From positions 62,001 through 126,000 of the forward strand of contig JABDNH010000007.1 of assembly GCA_013001055.1 (NCBI GenBank): a stretch of 64,000 nucleotides of DNA. Direction: 5' to 3'. This DNA comes from Sphingomonas sp. (GTDB lineage Bacteria; Pseudomonadota; Alphaproteobacteria; Sphingomonadales; Sphingomonadaceae). Below are positions 1 to 8,689 of the stretch, piece after piece (within the stretch, counting starts at the first letter, position 1; each line of letters starts with the position of its first letter). Under the pieces are notes generated by a model that did no database searches, had not been told where the DNA came from, and saw only the letters and a program-made list of their open reading frames with translations. Position numbers and translations under genes: made by a program.

Positions 1-696
1 GTATCGCTGATCTTCTACACCTTCATCGGCGAGGTCGATCAAACGCGCCTGTCCGGTCATCGAAGACCGCTCCAGCGCATCGTCGATGGCCTTCGCTACG
101 TGCGCGAAAATCGGCTGGTGCTGGGTGCCATTACGCTCGACCTGTTCGCCGTCCTGCTTGGCAGCGCCACCGCGCTCCTTCCCATTTTTGCTACCGATAT
201 ATTCGGCGGCGGATCGCAGTTGTTCGGTCATTTGCGCGCCGCCCCTGCTGTCGGCGCGACGCTGATTGCGCTGCTCTTCGCGATCCGCCCGCTCAAGACC
301 GGCGTTGGCCGCAAGATGCTGATCGCCGTCGGTATTTTCGGTCTCGCGACCGTGTGTTTTGCCTTCTCGCGCTCGGTGCCGCTGACATTCGCGCTATTGG
401 TGATCATCGGCGGTGCCGACATGTTCTCCGTCTATGTGCGCCAATCGCTCATTCAGCTTTATACCCCCGATCAAATGCGCGGACGCGTCGGTGCGGTCTC
501 CACCCTGTCCATTTCCGCTTCCAACGAATTGGGGGATGCCGAAAGCGGCTTGATGGCAGGGCTGTTTGGCCCGACAGCCGCCGCCCTGATAGGCGGGATC
601 GGCGCGATTTCGGTTGTACTCATCTGGAACTGGAAGTTCCCCGAATTGCGGCGCGCAAAGACATTCGACCCGCAAGACGAGGCGCGCGCTACCTGA
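1..696 (+). CDS. MFS transporter, C-terminal part (5' end outside window)
   Basis: The reading frame is open from the first base, so the gene starts upstream of the window; the visible part is about 231 residues. It shows the second half of a major facilitator protein: hydrophobic helices around LDLFAVLLGSATALLPIFA and FALLVIIGGADMF, and the loop RQSLIQLYTPDQMRGRV, which resembles the substrate-loop region of the EntS/MFS_3 group. A final helix and a short polar tail end at a TGA. The protein would be an inner-membrane secondary exporter. The substrate cannot be told, and the missing N-terminal half limits the call to family level. Confidence 0.8.
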   Translation, partial: VSLIFYTFIGEVDQTRLSGHRRPLQRIVDGLRYVRENRLVLGAITLDLFAVLLGSATALLPIFATDIFGGGSQLFGHLRAAPAVGATLIALLFAIRPLKTGVGRKMLIAVGIFGLATVCFAFSRSVPLTFALLVIIGGADMFSVYVRQSLIQLYTPDQMRGRVGAVSTLSISASNELGDAESGLMAGLFGPTAAALIGGIGAISVVLIWNWKFPELRRAKTFDPQDEARAT

Positions 697-777
697 GCAT
701 GCAGACCAGGTTTAGCATCTAATCCTAACGCCGCATTTACCATCGTTAGTGACCGCTCGCTTAACTGCCGTTCGGCT

Positions 778-3480
778 ATGGCCAGCGCCTCGGAAAAAAA
801 GTGGGCGGCAATGAGCAGGGCACGTTTCAATATCAAGAAGCCGGAGCGGCGCCAGCGCGCCTCGCTGCGCGATGCCCTGCTTCACGATGTCATCAAACAC
901 GAGGATGAAGACGGCGCTGCCATTGCCGAGCAGCGTGTCCCCCACCTTAACCACGTCCCATTGATGATAGCGATAGCCCACCTCATCGGTGGCGCGGCGA
1001 TCTATGCCGGCTTCGGCCTTCGTGGCGATCTGCTCGCCGTTATCGCGGCATGCCTGTTGATCGATGCAATCGCCTTCCTGATCATCAACAAGCGCGAGCA
1101 ACTGCGCTTGAGCCCCCTCGTCGTAACCCGCGCCGTAGCGGCCTACGTCGCGGCGATGTGGGCTGGCTGGGCATTTGTCGGTTTCAGTATCGATTCGTTT
1201 TCAAGCGAGATGCAGACCACTCAACACGTCGCCTTCGCATCGATTATTGCCGTGATGTCGATCGCCGCTGTGGCCTCGCCCCCCATCGCCATCGTATCGG
1301 GCGTTGCCGCTACGCTCGGCTTGCTCGCGATCGGCGCAGAACCGGTCATGATGTTGGCAGCCAGCGTCTTGGCGCTCACCACGTCGGGGTATGCTATTGC
1401 GCAGGCCCGCACCATGATTGCCGTTGTGCGACGCCGGCTCGTGCTCGAATTCAAGGCGCGACAGGCACTTCGTTTCGTCACCGAATATGAGACATCGGGT
1501 CATGGCTGGTTTTGGGAAACCAACAGCGATGGCGTGCTCACCTATGTCTCGACCCAGCTCGCGGACGAATTCGATTGCACTCCCGAAGAACTGCTCAGGC
1601 GTCCCTTCATCGACCTGCTCGCCAAAGACGAACAGGAAGGCGACATGCGCGAGGAACGATCGCTCGGCTTCCACCTCTCGGCCAAGTTTCCTTTCGCCGA
1701 CCTGTCGGTCAAATCGGCCCTGCCCGATACGACATATTGGTCGCTGACCGGCAATCCCGTCTTCAGCGAAAACGGTCGTTTCATGGGCTTTCGCGGTATC
1801 GGGACCGATCTTACCGAACAGCTTCGCTCCGAACAGGAAATCTCCCGCCTTGCCCGCTTCGATTCGCTGACTAGCCTGCCCAATCGCGCCATGATGCGCC
1901 AGACGCTCGACGAAGCGATGCGCAACGCCGCCCGCCGCCAGAAGGGCTGCGCGCTCTTCCTGATCGATCTCGATCGCTTCAAGAATGTCAACGACACGCT
2001 CGGGCACCCTGTCGGCGACGCGCTGCTGCGGGAGGTCGCCAAGCGTCTCGAAAGCTGCATGGGCAATCACGGCCAAGTGGGCCGTCTTGGCGGGGACGAG
2101 TTTACCGCCGTTCTTCCCGGCACTGTCGAAACCGGACTTCTGGAATCGTTGTCCAAGACGATGATCGAACAGGTGTCGCGACCCTACCAGATCGAAGGCC
2201 ATCGCATCACCATCGGCGCATCGATCGGGATTGCAATCGGCGACCCCGGTCGGTCCAATGCCGACAGCCTGACCCGAAACGCCGACCTGGCGCTGTATGC
2301 CGCCAAGGGTGCCGGTCGCGGCGTGCATAAATTCTACGAGCCTGCCATGCACAGTGAGGCAACCGAGCGCCAGATGCTTGAAAACGATCTGCGCGGTGCG
2401 ATCGAACGCGATGAACTGTGGGTCGCCTACCAGCCGATCGTGCGCGCCGCCGGCGAAGATGTTTGCGGTTTCGAAGCGCTGGTGCGCTGGGACCATCCAT
2501 CCCGCGGTTCGATCGACCCTGAACGCTTCATGTCGATCGCCGAGGAATGCGGCCTTATCAACAAGGTGGGCGCGTGGGTGCTGGATCGCGCTGTCGCGGA
2601 AGCAGCCGAGTGGCCCGATACGGTACGCATCGCCATCAACTTGTCACCGATCCAGTTCAACGACCCCAAGATCGTCGAAATCATCGCCAAAGCGCTCCAG
2701 ACACACCGCATGCGCGCCGAACGCTTGGAACTGGAAATCACCGAGGGCGTGTTCCTCGCCGACAGTAACGCGACCGACAGCACCTTCCAGCGCCTGAAGG
2801 ATCTGGGGGTGCGACTGGCGCTCGATGATTTCGGAACCGGCTATTCCTCGCTCGGCTATTTGCGCAAGGCACCGTTCGACAAGATCAAGATCGACAAGGG
2901 GTTTGTCCGTGGTGCGTCCAACCCGTCGAGCAAGAATAGCGCGATCATTCGCGCTATCGTCACGCTGGCCGAGAGTCTGGGCATGGATACCACTGCCGAA
3001 GGCGTCGAGACCCATGACGATCTGGCGCTGGTGCGCGAACTCGGTTGTAGCCAGATACAAGGCTATATATTCGGCAAGCCGGTCGAAGCGGAAAAGGCGC
3101 GCAAATTGGCGCTCGCCTCGATAGTCGAGCCCGAGGGTTATTCAAATTCGCGCGAGCCGCGCCAGCGCCTTATGCGCCGCGCGATCGTGGCCATCGATGG
3201 CGAAGTGACGGAAATCCGCCTGCGCAATATTTCGGCAATGGGCGCACTAGTCGACTGCCCCTCGCCGGTCACGCCAGGTACCGAGCTGACCATCGATATC
3301 ATTGGCGTCGGGCCGGTGGGTGGAACGGTGCGCTGGGCCGGACAGAATCGCTTTGGGATCCAGTTCGAACGCATGTTTGACATGGCGCGTCTCGTGCCGG
3401 TTCAGACGAGCAAGGAAACCTCCCAACACGTACGCACCTGGTATGGCAATCGCCCCGACTACGTTCAGGAACAGCGTTAG
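778..3480 (+). CDS. Membrane-anchored PAS-GGDEF-EAL-PilZ cyclic-di-GMP protein
   Basis: This 900-residue protein has a hydrophobic N-terminal part (about residues 58-215, five or six helices), a PAS domain (about 230-350), a GGDEF cyclase domain with GGDEF at 438-442, an EAL phosphodiesterase domain with EAL at 566-568, and a C-terminal PilZ domain (about 795-865). The EAL domain keeps DDFGTGYSSL, the TAEGVET glutamate and QGYIFGKP, so it should be active. GGDEF is also intact, but the inhibitory RxxD I-site five residues upstream is absent (GNHG there). PilZ retains RLMRR and NISAMG, the c-di-GMP binding signatures. It would make, break and sense c-di-GMP at the inner membrane. An in-frame ATG at 811 is an alternative start; neither has a strong ribosome binding site. 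Confidence 0.92.
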   Translation: MASASEKKWAAMSRARFNIKKPERRQRASLRDALLHDVIKHEDEDGAAIAEQRVPHLNHVPLMIAIAHLIGGAAIYAGFGLRGDLLAVIAACLLIDAIAFLIINKREQLRLSPLVVTRAVAAYVAAMWAGWAFVGFSIDSFSSEMQTTQHVAFASIIAVMSIAAVASPPIAIVSGVAATLGLLAIGAEPVMMLAASVLALTTSGYAIAQARTMIAVVRRRLVLEFKARQALRFVTEYETSGHGWFWETNSDGVLTYVSTQLADEFDCTPEELLRRPFIDLLAKDEQEGDMREERSLGFHLSAKFPFADLSVKSALPDTTYWSLTGNPVFSENGRFMGFRGIGTDLTEQLRSEQEISRLARFDSLTSLPNRAMMRQTLDEAMRNAARRQKGCALFLIDLDRFKNVNDTLGHPVGDALLREVAKRLESCMGNHGQVGRLGGDEFTAVLPGTVETGLLESLSKTMIEQVSRPYQIEGHRITIGASIGIAIGDPGRSNADSLTRNADLALYAAKGAGRGVHKFYEPAMHSEATERQMLENDLRGAIERDELWVAYQPIVRAAGEDVCGFEALVRWDHPSRGSIDPERFMSIAEECGLINKVGAWVLDRAVAEAAEWPDTVRIAINLSPIQFNDPKIVEIIAKALQTHRMRAERLELEITEGVFLADSNATDSTFQRLKDLGVRLALDDFGTGYSSLGYLRKAPFDKIKIDKGFVRGASNPSSKNSAIIRAIVTLAESLGMDTTAEGVETHDDLALVRELGCSQIQGYIFGKPVEAEKARKLALASIVEPEGYSNSREPRQRLMRRAIVAIDGEVTEIRLRNISAMGALVDCPSPVTPGTELTIDIIGVGPVGGTVRWAGQNRFGIQFERMFDMARLVPVQTSKETSQHVRTWYGNRPDYVQEQR

Positions 3481-3489
3481 GCTGCGACC

Positions 3490-5286
3490 CTAGAACGCCT
3501 CGACCGGCAACTTCATCAGCGTGTCGGAACCCGCTTCGACCTTGCGGCGCAGACCGCTGGCTTCGGGCAGCCATCGCTCGGCATAGTGTCGCGCGGTGAC
3601 CAGCTTGGCTTCGTGGAAGTCCACGTCCTCGCCCGGCTCAGTCTTCAGTCTGGCGCTGACGTCGGCCATCTTCAGCCACATCCAGCCAAGGCTGACGAGC
3701 CCCATCAGGTCCATATAGGCGTAGGCTGCAGCACCGACATTGTTGGGGTTCTGCATGCCGTTCTGGGCCAGCCACATGGTCGCCCCCTGCAGGTGGCCGA
3801 CCGCCTTTTCCAACGGCTCGGCGACACCGGCGGGATCGCCATTGTCCTTCGCCGCGGCGATATCGCCCGCCACCGTCTCGAAGAACAGGCGGACGGCGCG
3901 GCCGCCATCCTTGGCAAGCTTGCGACCGACAAGGTCCATCGCCTGCACACCATTGGTGCCTTCGTAGATCTGCGCGATGCGAGCGTCGCGAACAAACTGC
4001 TCCATGCCCCATTCGCGGATATAGCCGTGACCACCGAAAACCTGCTGCGCGTTCACCGTGGTCTCGAAGCCCTTGTCGGTAAGGTAGCCCTTGATGACGG
4101 GCGTCAGCAGGCTGATAAGATCGTCTGCGGTTTGGCGCTGCTCTTCGTCTTCCGACTTGCGCGACAGATCGACCTGCAGCGAACCCCACAGGATCAGCGC
4201 GCGCGCCGCCTGGTTGAATGCACGGGCATCCATCAGCATACGGCGCACATCGGGATGCACGAAGATGCTGTCGGCCTTCGCGTCCGGATCGCGATCTTCA
4301 GGGCTGAGTGCACGTCCCTGCTTACGATCCTTCGCGTATTCGACCGCGTTCTGGTATGCCACCTCGCCTTGCGCCAAGCCCTGCAGGCCCACGCCGAGAC
4401 GCGCCGCATTCATCATGATGAACATCGCGGCGAGACCTTTTTCCTTCTCGCCGATCAAATAGCCCGTCGCCTCGTCATAATTCAGCAAGCAGGTCGAGTT
4501 GCCATGGATGCCCATTTTCTCCTCGATCGAACCGCAGGTGACGCCGTTTCGCTCACCCAGCGAGCCGTCTTCGTTGACGAGATACTTGGGGACGATGAAG
4601 AGCGAGATGCCTTTCACGTTGTCGGGGCTGTCCGGCATTTTCGCGAGGACGAGGTGGATGATGTTCTCGCTAAGATCATGCTCGCCCGCCGAGATAAAGA
4701 TTTTGGTGCCCGAAATCTTGTAGGTGCCATCGTCCTGCGGAACGGCCTTGGTCTTGAGGAGGCCCAGATCGGTGCCGCAATGCGGCTCGGTCAGGTTCAT
4801 CGTGCCGGTCCATTCGCAGCTCACCATCTTGGGCAGATATAGCGCCTTTTGCTCGTCGCTGCCGACCGTCAGCATTGCCGCGATCGCGCCGGCAGTCAGG
4901 CCGAAATACATCTCGAAACCCTGGTTCGCGCTGATCAAATATTCGCTGATCGCGGTAGAAACGACCTGCGGCATGCCCTGCCCGCCAAATTCTTCGGGGA
5001 ACGCCAATGTCGACCAGCCGCCGTCACGGAACTGGCCCCAGGCTTCCTTGAAGCCCGGCGGCGTCGTTACCGAGCCATCGTCGCTGCGGATGCACCCGTG
5101 TTCATCGCCGACGCGATTGAGCGGGGCGAGGACTTCGCCGGCCAGCTTGCCGCCTTCATTGAGGATAGCCTCGACGACATCGGGATCGGCATTTTCGAAG
5201 CCGGGGACATTGGCAAAATTTTGCAGTCCGACGATATGGTCGAGCACATATTGGGTGTCACGGACAGGGGCGTTGTAGACGGGCAT
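3490..5286 (-). CDS. Acyl-CoA dehydrogenase, long C-terminal-domain type (DmdC-like)
   Basis: At 598 residues this is the long acyl-CoA dehydrogenase form with an extra C-terminal domain, as in 3-methylmercaptopropionyl-CoA dehydrogenase DmdC and related FadE proteins. Visible motifs are the [13 protein letters not shown] flavin/substrate loop, [13 protein letters not shown] and [13 protein letters not shown], where the glutamate before GT is the expected catalytic base. It should use FAD to introduce the alpha-beta double bond of an acyl-CoA and pass electrons to ETF. The gene starts 3 nt after the MerR gene stop, so the two are almost certainly one transcript. The specific acyl substrate cannot be read from sequence; DMSP catabolism should not be assumed. 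Confidence 0.9.
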   Translation of the reverse strand: MPVYNAPVRDTQYVLDHIVGLQNFANVPGFENADPDVVEAILNEGGKLAGEVLAPLNRVGDEHGCIRSDDGSVTTPPGFKEAWGQFRDGGWSTLAFPEEFGGQGMPQVVSTAISEYLISANQGFEMYFGLTAGAIAAMLTVGSDEQKALYLPKMVSCEWTGTMNLTEPHCGTDLGLLKTKAVPQDDGTYKISGTKIFISAGEHDLSENIIHLVLAKMPDSPDNVKGISLFIVPKYLVNEDGSLGERNGVTCGSIEEKMGIHGNSTCLLNYDEATGYLIGEKEKGLAAMFIMMNAARLGVGLQGLAQGEVAYQNAVEYAKDRKQGRALSPEDRDPDAKADSIFVHPDVRRMLMDARAFNQAARALILWGSLQVDLSRKSEDEEQRQTADDLISLLTPVIKGYLTDKGFETTVNAQQVFGGHGYIREWGMEQFVRDARIAQIYEGTNGVQAMDLVGRKLAKDGGRAVRLFFETVAGDIAAAKDNGDPAGVAEPLEKAVGHLQGATMWLAQNGMQNPNNVGAAAYAYMDLMGLVSLGWMWLKMADVSARLKTEPGEDVDFHEAKLVTARHYAERWLPEASGLRRKVEAGSDTLMKLPVEAF

Positions 5287-5289
5287 GAA

Positions 5290-5679
5290 TTAGTCCTCTT
5301 CTTCCAAAAGGCGGATGTAGCCTTCCAGTTCTTCGATGGTTTCGTCGATATCGGCTTTCTGCCGCATGAGCGCGTCGATGCGCTCCTTGCACTTTTCGAG
5401 TGTGACCTTTTTCTGCGTCTCGCGCGCATCGCCAAGGTGATAGAGGTCGAGCAGCTCGCCAATCTCGGCAAGGCTGAAGCCGACACGCTTGCCGCGCAGG
5501 ATCCAGGCGACGCGCGCACGGTCGCGATCGGAATATAGGCGCTGCGAACCCTTGCGTGTCGGCGCGATCAGGTTTTCATCTTCGTAGAAGCGCAAAGCGC
5601 GGGCGGTGACGTCGAATTCCTCGCACATCTCACCGATCGTATACAGCCGCGGCGCGGCGTCATTCGGGGTCGCCAACAT
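5290..5679 (-). CDS. MerR-family transcriptional regulator (LiuR-like)
   Basis: The 129-residue protein begins with the MerR winged helix (YTIGEMCEEFDVTARALRFY, then LIAPTRKGSQRLYSDRDRAR), followed by a helical dimerisation region with an acidic coiled-coil end (EELEGYIRLLEEED). It lacks the cysteines of metal-sensing MerR proteins. It precedes an acyl-CoA dehydrogenase gene by 3 nt, and a 16-bp site resembling the operator described for LiuR-type regulators of branched-chain amino acid and fatty acid breakdown lies 14 nt upstream of its start codon. It probably controls its own operon in response to an acyl-CoA. The ligand is inferred, not visible. Confidence 0.9.
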   Translation of the reverse strand: MLATPNDAAPRLYTIGEMCEEFDVTARALRFYEDENLIAPTRKGSQRLYSDRDRARVAWILRGKRVGFSLAEIGELLDLYHLGDARETQKKVTLEKCKERIDALMRQKADIDETIEELEGYIRLLEEED

Positions 5680-5692
5680 GGGCGTCTCTTAC

Positions 5693-5708
5693 TTGACGTT
5701 CACGTAAA
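5693..5708. promoter_or_regulatory. LiuR-like operator upstream of the merR-acyl-CoA dehydrogenase operon
   Basis: The plus strand reads TTGACGTTCACGTAAA; on the minus strand this is TTTACGTGAACGTCAA, close to the consensus TTTACGTnnACGTCAA I recall for LiuR-type MerR regulators. It lies 14 nt before the MerR start codon, inside the only gap (31 nt) between that gene and the lipoprotein gene, as expected of an autoregulatory operator. The match is by eye. Confidence 0.65.
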
Positions 5709-5710
5709 GG

Positions 5711-6136
5711 TCAACAGAGGCGGTCGCCTGCAATATCGCGAAGTTCAGCGGGATCACCGTTGCTTCGACGTAGGCCTTCCCCGATCAGGCTAGCGCCGCT
5801 ACCGCAATAATATGCGCAACTTTCGCTGCCGCGCTCGACGGTCAGCACGTCGCCTTCCTGCAAGATGGCTATCCGGCATTCGTCATCGCCGCGCGGCTTG
5901 AAAACCAGAGCATCGCCGTCGTTCTCGATCGTGCCTTGCGCCATGCAGTTGGCATCGCCTTCGCCAAACCGGATAAAAGCCGCCTTGCCATCGTTTGCGA
6001 CGCATATCCCATCGCGCTCGCTGCCCGTCCATAAGCCGGCCTCGAGCGCTCCTTGCGCTGGCGAAGCATCGGCGTCGCGGGCGGCATCACCGCAAGCGAC
6101 GAGAAAGAGGGTAAGCAGAAGGATTGATATACGCAT
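5711..6136 (-). CDS. Small putative lipoprotein
   Basis: From the ATG at 6136 the product is 141 residues. It opens with a lipoprotein signal (MRISILLLTLFLVACGD), in which LVAC is a good lipobox, so the cysteine at about residue 15 would be lipidated. The mature part is small and acidic, with several further cysteines (GICVAND, ANCMAQG, DECRIAI, SCAYYCG, DRLC) that could form disulfides in the periplasm. An upstream in-frame ATG at 6172 would add 12 polar residues, spoil the signal peptide and overlap the neighbour's stop, so I prefer the shorter start. I recognise no family; the function is unknown. Confidence 0.75.
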   Translation of the reverse strand: MRISILLLTLFLVACGDAARDADASPAQGALEAGLWTGSERDGICVANDGKAAFIRFGEGDANCMAQGTIENDGDALVFKPRGDDECRIAILQEGDVLTVERGSESCAYYCGSGASLIGEGLRRSNGDPAELRDIAGDRLC

Positions 6137-6168
6137 GGCGGCGACCCTGCCCGAAACGACGCTATGCC

Positions 6169-6411
6169 TCAATTCTTATCGCGGATCGCCTCGATCAGCT
6201 CATCCTTGGTCATGTCCGAACGGCCTTCGATCTCCAATTCCTGCGCCTGCTCGTACAAGTCTTCCATGGTGCGATCTTCGAGCGGCGTGGAATCATGATC
6301 GACGCTGTTGTTTGCTTGTGCGTTGGCAATCGCAGCGGACTTGGATTTTGAATAGCCTTCGTCACGCAGCGCCTCATATGTGTCTTCATCCTTGATCGAT
6401 TTATCGCCCAT
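6169..6411 (-). CDS. Small Rho-N/SAP-like domain protein
   Basis: This 80-residue acidic protein has an N-terminal part (MGDKSIKDEDTYEALRDEGYSK) of the kind seen in small bacterial stress-type proteins. The C-terminal half, MEDLYEQAQELEIEGRSDM then TKDELIEAIRDKN, is a typical helix-extended-helix of the Rho termination factor N-terminal or SAP kind. Such modules often bind nucleic acid. The start at 6411 is preceded by a GAGGAGACGAAA stretch on the coding strand, a good ribosome binding site. Family level is reasonably clear; its role is not known. Confidence 0.8.
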   Translation of the reverse strand: MGDKSIKDEDTYEALRDEGYSKSKSAAIANAQANNSVDHDSTPLEDRTMEDLYEQAQELEIEGRSDMTKDELIEAIRDKN

Positions 6412-6533
6412 TTTCGTCTCCTCTCGGACCTAACGCACGGCCGGCCAGACCTTTCCAATCACAAGGTGGAGACAAATCGGCGTCACGTCCCTATATGCGG
6501 GGCAAGTTACTGGGCCGGAAGGGATTCGCCGCC

Positions 6534-7982
6534 ATGCTGACGACTGATCCATTTGACGACGACAAGCTTCGCGAAGAGTGCGGAGTCTTCGGGATCTGGG
6601 GTGCCGAACAGGCGTCCAGCGTCGTCGCACTGGGCCTGCACGCACTCCAGCACCGCGGCCAGGAAGCAGCCGGTATCGTCACGAACGACGGTACCAATTA
6701 TCATGCCCATCGCGGCATGGGGCATGTCGGCGCGAATTTCTCCAAACCCAAGGTGATCCGCAAGCTGGCGGGCAGCGCGGGCATCGGTCACGTGCGCTAC
6801 TCGACCACCGGCGAAACCGCGCAGCGCAACATCCAGCCGCTTTATGCCGACCTCGCCATCGGTGGCTTTGCCGTCGCGCATAACGGCAACATCTCCAATG
6901 CGATGACGCTGCGCAAACGCCTCGTCCAACGCGGCTCGATCTTCCAGTCGACCAGCGACACCGAAGTCATCATCCACCTCGTCGCTACCAGCCGTAAGGA
7001 AGAGCCGGTCGAGCGGTTGATCGACGGCCTCAAGCAGGTCGAGGGCGCCTATTCGCTTTGCCTGCTGATGCCCGACGGTCTCGTCGCATGCCGCGATCCG
7101 ATGGGCATTCGACCGCTGGTCATGGGTCGCTACGGCGAATCGATCGTGTTCGCCTCCGAAAGCGTCGCTTTCGACGTGATCGGCGCAACCTATCTGCGCG
7201 ACGTGGAGCCCGGCGAACTCATCATCGTCAATGACGATGGCCTGCGTAGCTTCAAACCGTTCACACCGGCGCGCCCGCGCCCGTGCATCTTCGAACATGT
7301 CTATTTTTCGCGTCCCGACAGCAAGGTCGACGGCACATCGGTCTACCAGACCCGCAAGGCGATCGGCGAAGAGCTGGCGCGCGAAGCCCCGGTCGAGGCC
7401 GACTATGTCGTCCCCGTCCCCGATAGCGGCGTGCCTGCCGCCATTGGCTATGCCCAGGTCGCGAACATTCCGTTCGAACTCGGCATCATCCGCTCACACT
7501 ATATCGGACGCACATTCATCCAGCCGTCGCAGGACAGCCGCCATTCGGGCGTGAAGATGAAACACAATGCCAACTCGGCGCTGGTCGAAGGCAAGAAGAT
7601 CGTGCTCGTCGACGACAGCGTCGTGCGCGGCACCACTTCGCTTCGCCTCGTCCAGATGATGCGCGATGCCGGCGCCGCCGAAGTGCATATGCGCATCGCC
7701 TCCCCGCCGACACGCTACAGCTGCTTTTACGGCGTCGACACGCCCGAGCGCTCCAAGCTGCTTGCCGCGCAGATGGGGATCGAGGAAATGCGCGACTATG
7801 TGAAGGCCGACAGCCTCGCCTTCATCTCGCTCGATGGGCTCTATCGCGCGCTCGGCGATGAGCGCGATGCAAGCGCCCCGCAGCGTTGCGACGCCTGCTT
7901 CTCGGGCGACTATCCGACTTCCCTTACCGACAAGGAGCAAGATGACGGGCCCAAGCAGTTGAGCCTCGTCGGCAACCACTAA
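6534..7982 (+). CDS. purF: Amidophosphoribosyltransferase
   Basis: PurF makes 5-phosphoribosylamine from PRPP and glutamine, the first committed step of purine synthesis in the cytoplasm. The N-terminal nucleophile of the Ntn glutaminase domain is Cys16 in ECGVFGIWG, so a short propeptide should be removed. HRGQEAAGI and RPLVMGRYG support the glutaminase domain, and the PRPP loop LVDDSVVRGTTS lies in the C-terminal phosphoribosyltransferase domain. I chose ATG 6534, which has GAAGGGA about ten bases upstream; ATG 6495 would add 13 residues. The next gene starts inside its stop codon (TAATG), giving translational coupling. purS and purQ lie 26 kb away. Confidence 0.97.
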   Translation: MLTTDPFDDDKLREECGVFGIWGAEQASSVVALGLHALQHRGQEAAGIVTNDGTNYHAHRGMGHVGANFSKPKVIRKLAGSAGIGHVRYSTTGETAQRNIQPLYADLAIGGFAVAHNGNISNAMTLRKRLVQRGSIFQSTSDTEVIIHLVATSRKEEPVERLIDGLKQVEGAYSLCLLMPDGLVACRDPMGIRPLVMGRYGESIVFASESVAFDVIGATYLRDVEPGELIIVNDDGLRSFKPFTPARPRPCIFEHVYFSRPDSKVDGTSVYQTRKAIGEELAREAPVEADYVVPVPDSGVPAAIGYAQVANIPFELGIIRSHYIGRTFIQPSQDSRHSGVKMKHNANSALVEGKKIVLVDDSVVRGTTSLRLVQMMRDAGAAEVHMRIASPPTRYSCFYGVDTPERSKLLAAQMGIEEMRDYVKADSLAFISLDGLYRALGDERDASAPQRCDACFSGDYPTSLTDKEQDDGPKQLSLVGNH

Positions 7983-8689
7983 TGTCTGCATTTGAAAATA
8001 GACTTGCGCTCGTCACGGGCGCCAGCCGCGGTATTGGCGCGGCTACCGCCGAAGCGCTCGCCGCCGAAGGCGCGCACGTCATCCTCGTGGCGCGCTCATC
8101 CGAAGATCTGGAGAAGGTGGAAGAACGCATACATGCGACCGGAGGCAGCGCCACGCTGGCGCCGCTCGATATGCTGGCCGATGGCGCGATCGGCAAGCTG
8201 GGCCAGGCGGTCGGCGGCCGCTGGGACGCGCTTGATATAATGGTGTTGAATGCTGCCATGCTGGGCAAGCTGCGCCCCGTCCAGGATATAGACCCCAAGG
8301 AATTCTCGCAGACTATCGCGCTCAACCTGCTCGCCAGCCAGGCGATGATTGCCGCCTTCGATCCGATGCTGCGTCAGTCGGGCAAGGGAGAACTGGTCGG
8401 CATTACCTCATCGGTTGGAGCCAACCCGCGCGCCTTCTGGGGCGCTTATGGAGCAAGCAAGGCCGCCTTCGACACGTTGCTCGGTTCCTATGCCGAAGAA
8501 AATGCGCAGACCGGCAAGGTTCGAGTCCACATCGTCGATCCCGGTGCAACGCGCACCGATATGCGTGCCGATGCGTTTCCGGGCGAAGATCCCCACGATC
8601 TGAAGGCACCCGATGTCGTCGCCCAGGCGATTGTCGAACGCCTTAAGTCGGACGCGCAAACTGGCGGCCGTCTAATCGTCGAAGGTTAA
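7982..8689 (+). CDS. SDR family NAD(P)-dependent oxidoreductase
   Basis: This is a classical short-chain dehydrogenase of 235 residues. It has the nucleotide-binding TGASRGIG near the N-terminus, LNAAM in place of NNAG, the catalytic serine in ITSSVG and YGASK for the YxxxK pair. All catalytic residues are present. The start overlaps the purF stop by one base (TAATG), so it is co-translated with purF. The pairing of purF with an SDR does not reveal the substrate, and no purine-related reaction is implied by the sequence. The 3' end overlaps the opposing serine hydrolase gene by 4 nt. Confidence 0.92.
   Translation: MSAFENRLALVTGASRGIGAATAEALAAEGAHVILVARSSEDLEKVEERIHATGGSATLAPLDMLADGAIGKLGQAVGGRWDALDIMVLNAAMLGKLRPVQDIDPKEFSQTIALNLLASQAMIAAFDPMLRQSGKGELVGITSSVGANPRAFWGAYGASKAAFDTLLGSYAEENAQTGKVRVHIVDPGATRTDMRADAFPGEDPHDLKAPDVVAQAIVERLKSDAQTGGRLIVEG

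Noticed and set aside
1201-2496. 431-codon frame antisense to the GGDEF-EAL-PilZ gene
   Set aside because: A shadow of a certain gene with typical antisense composition.
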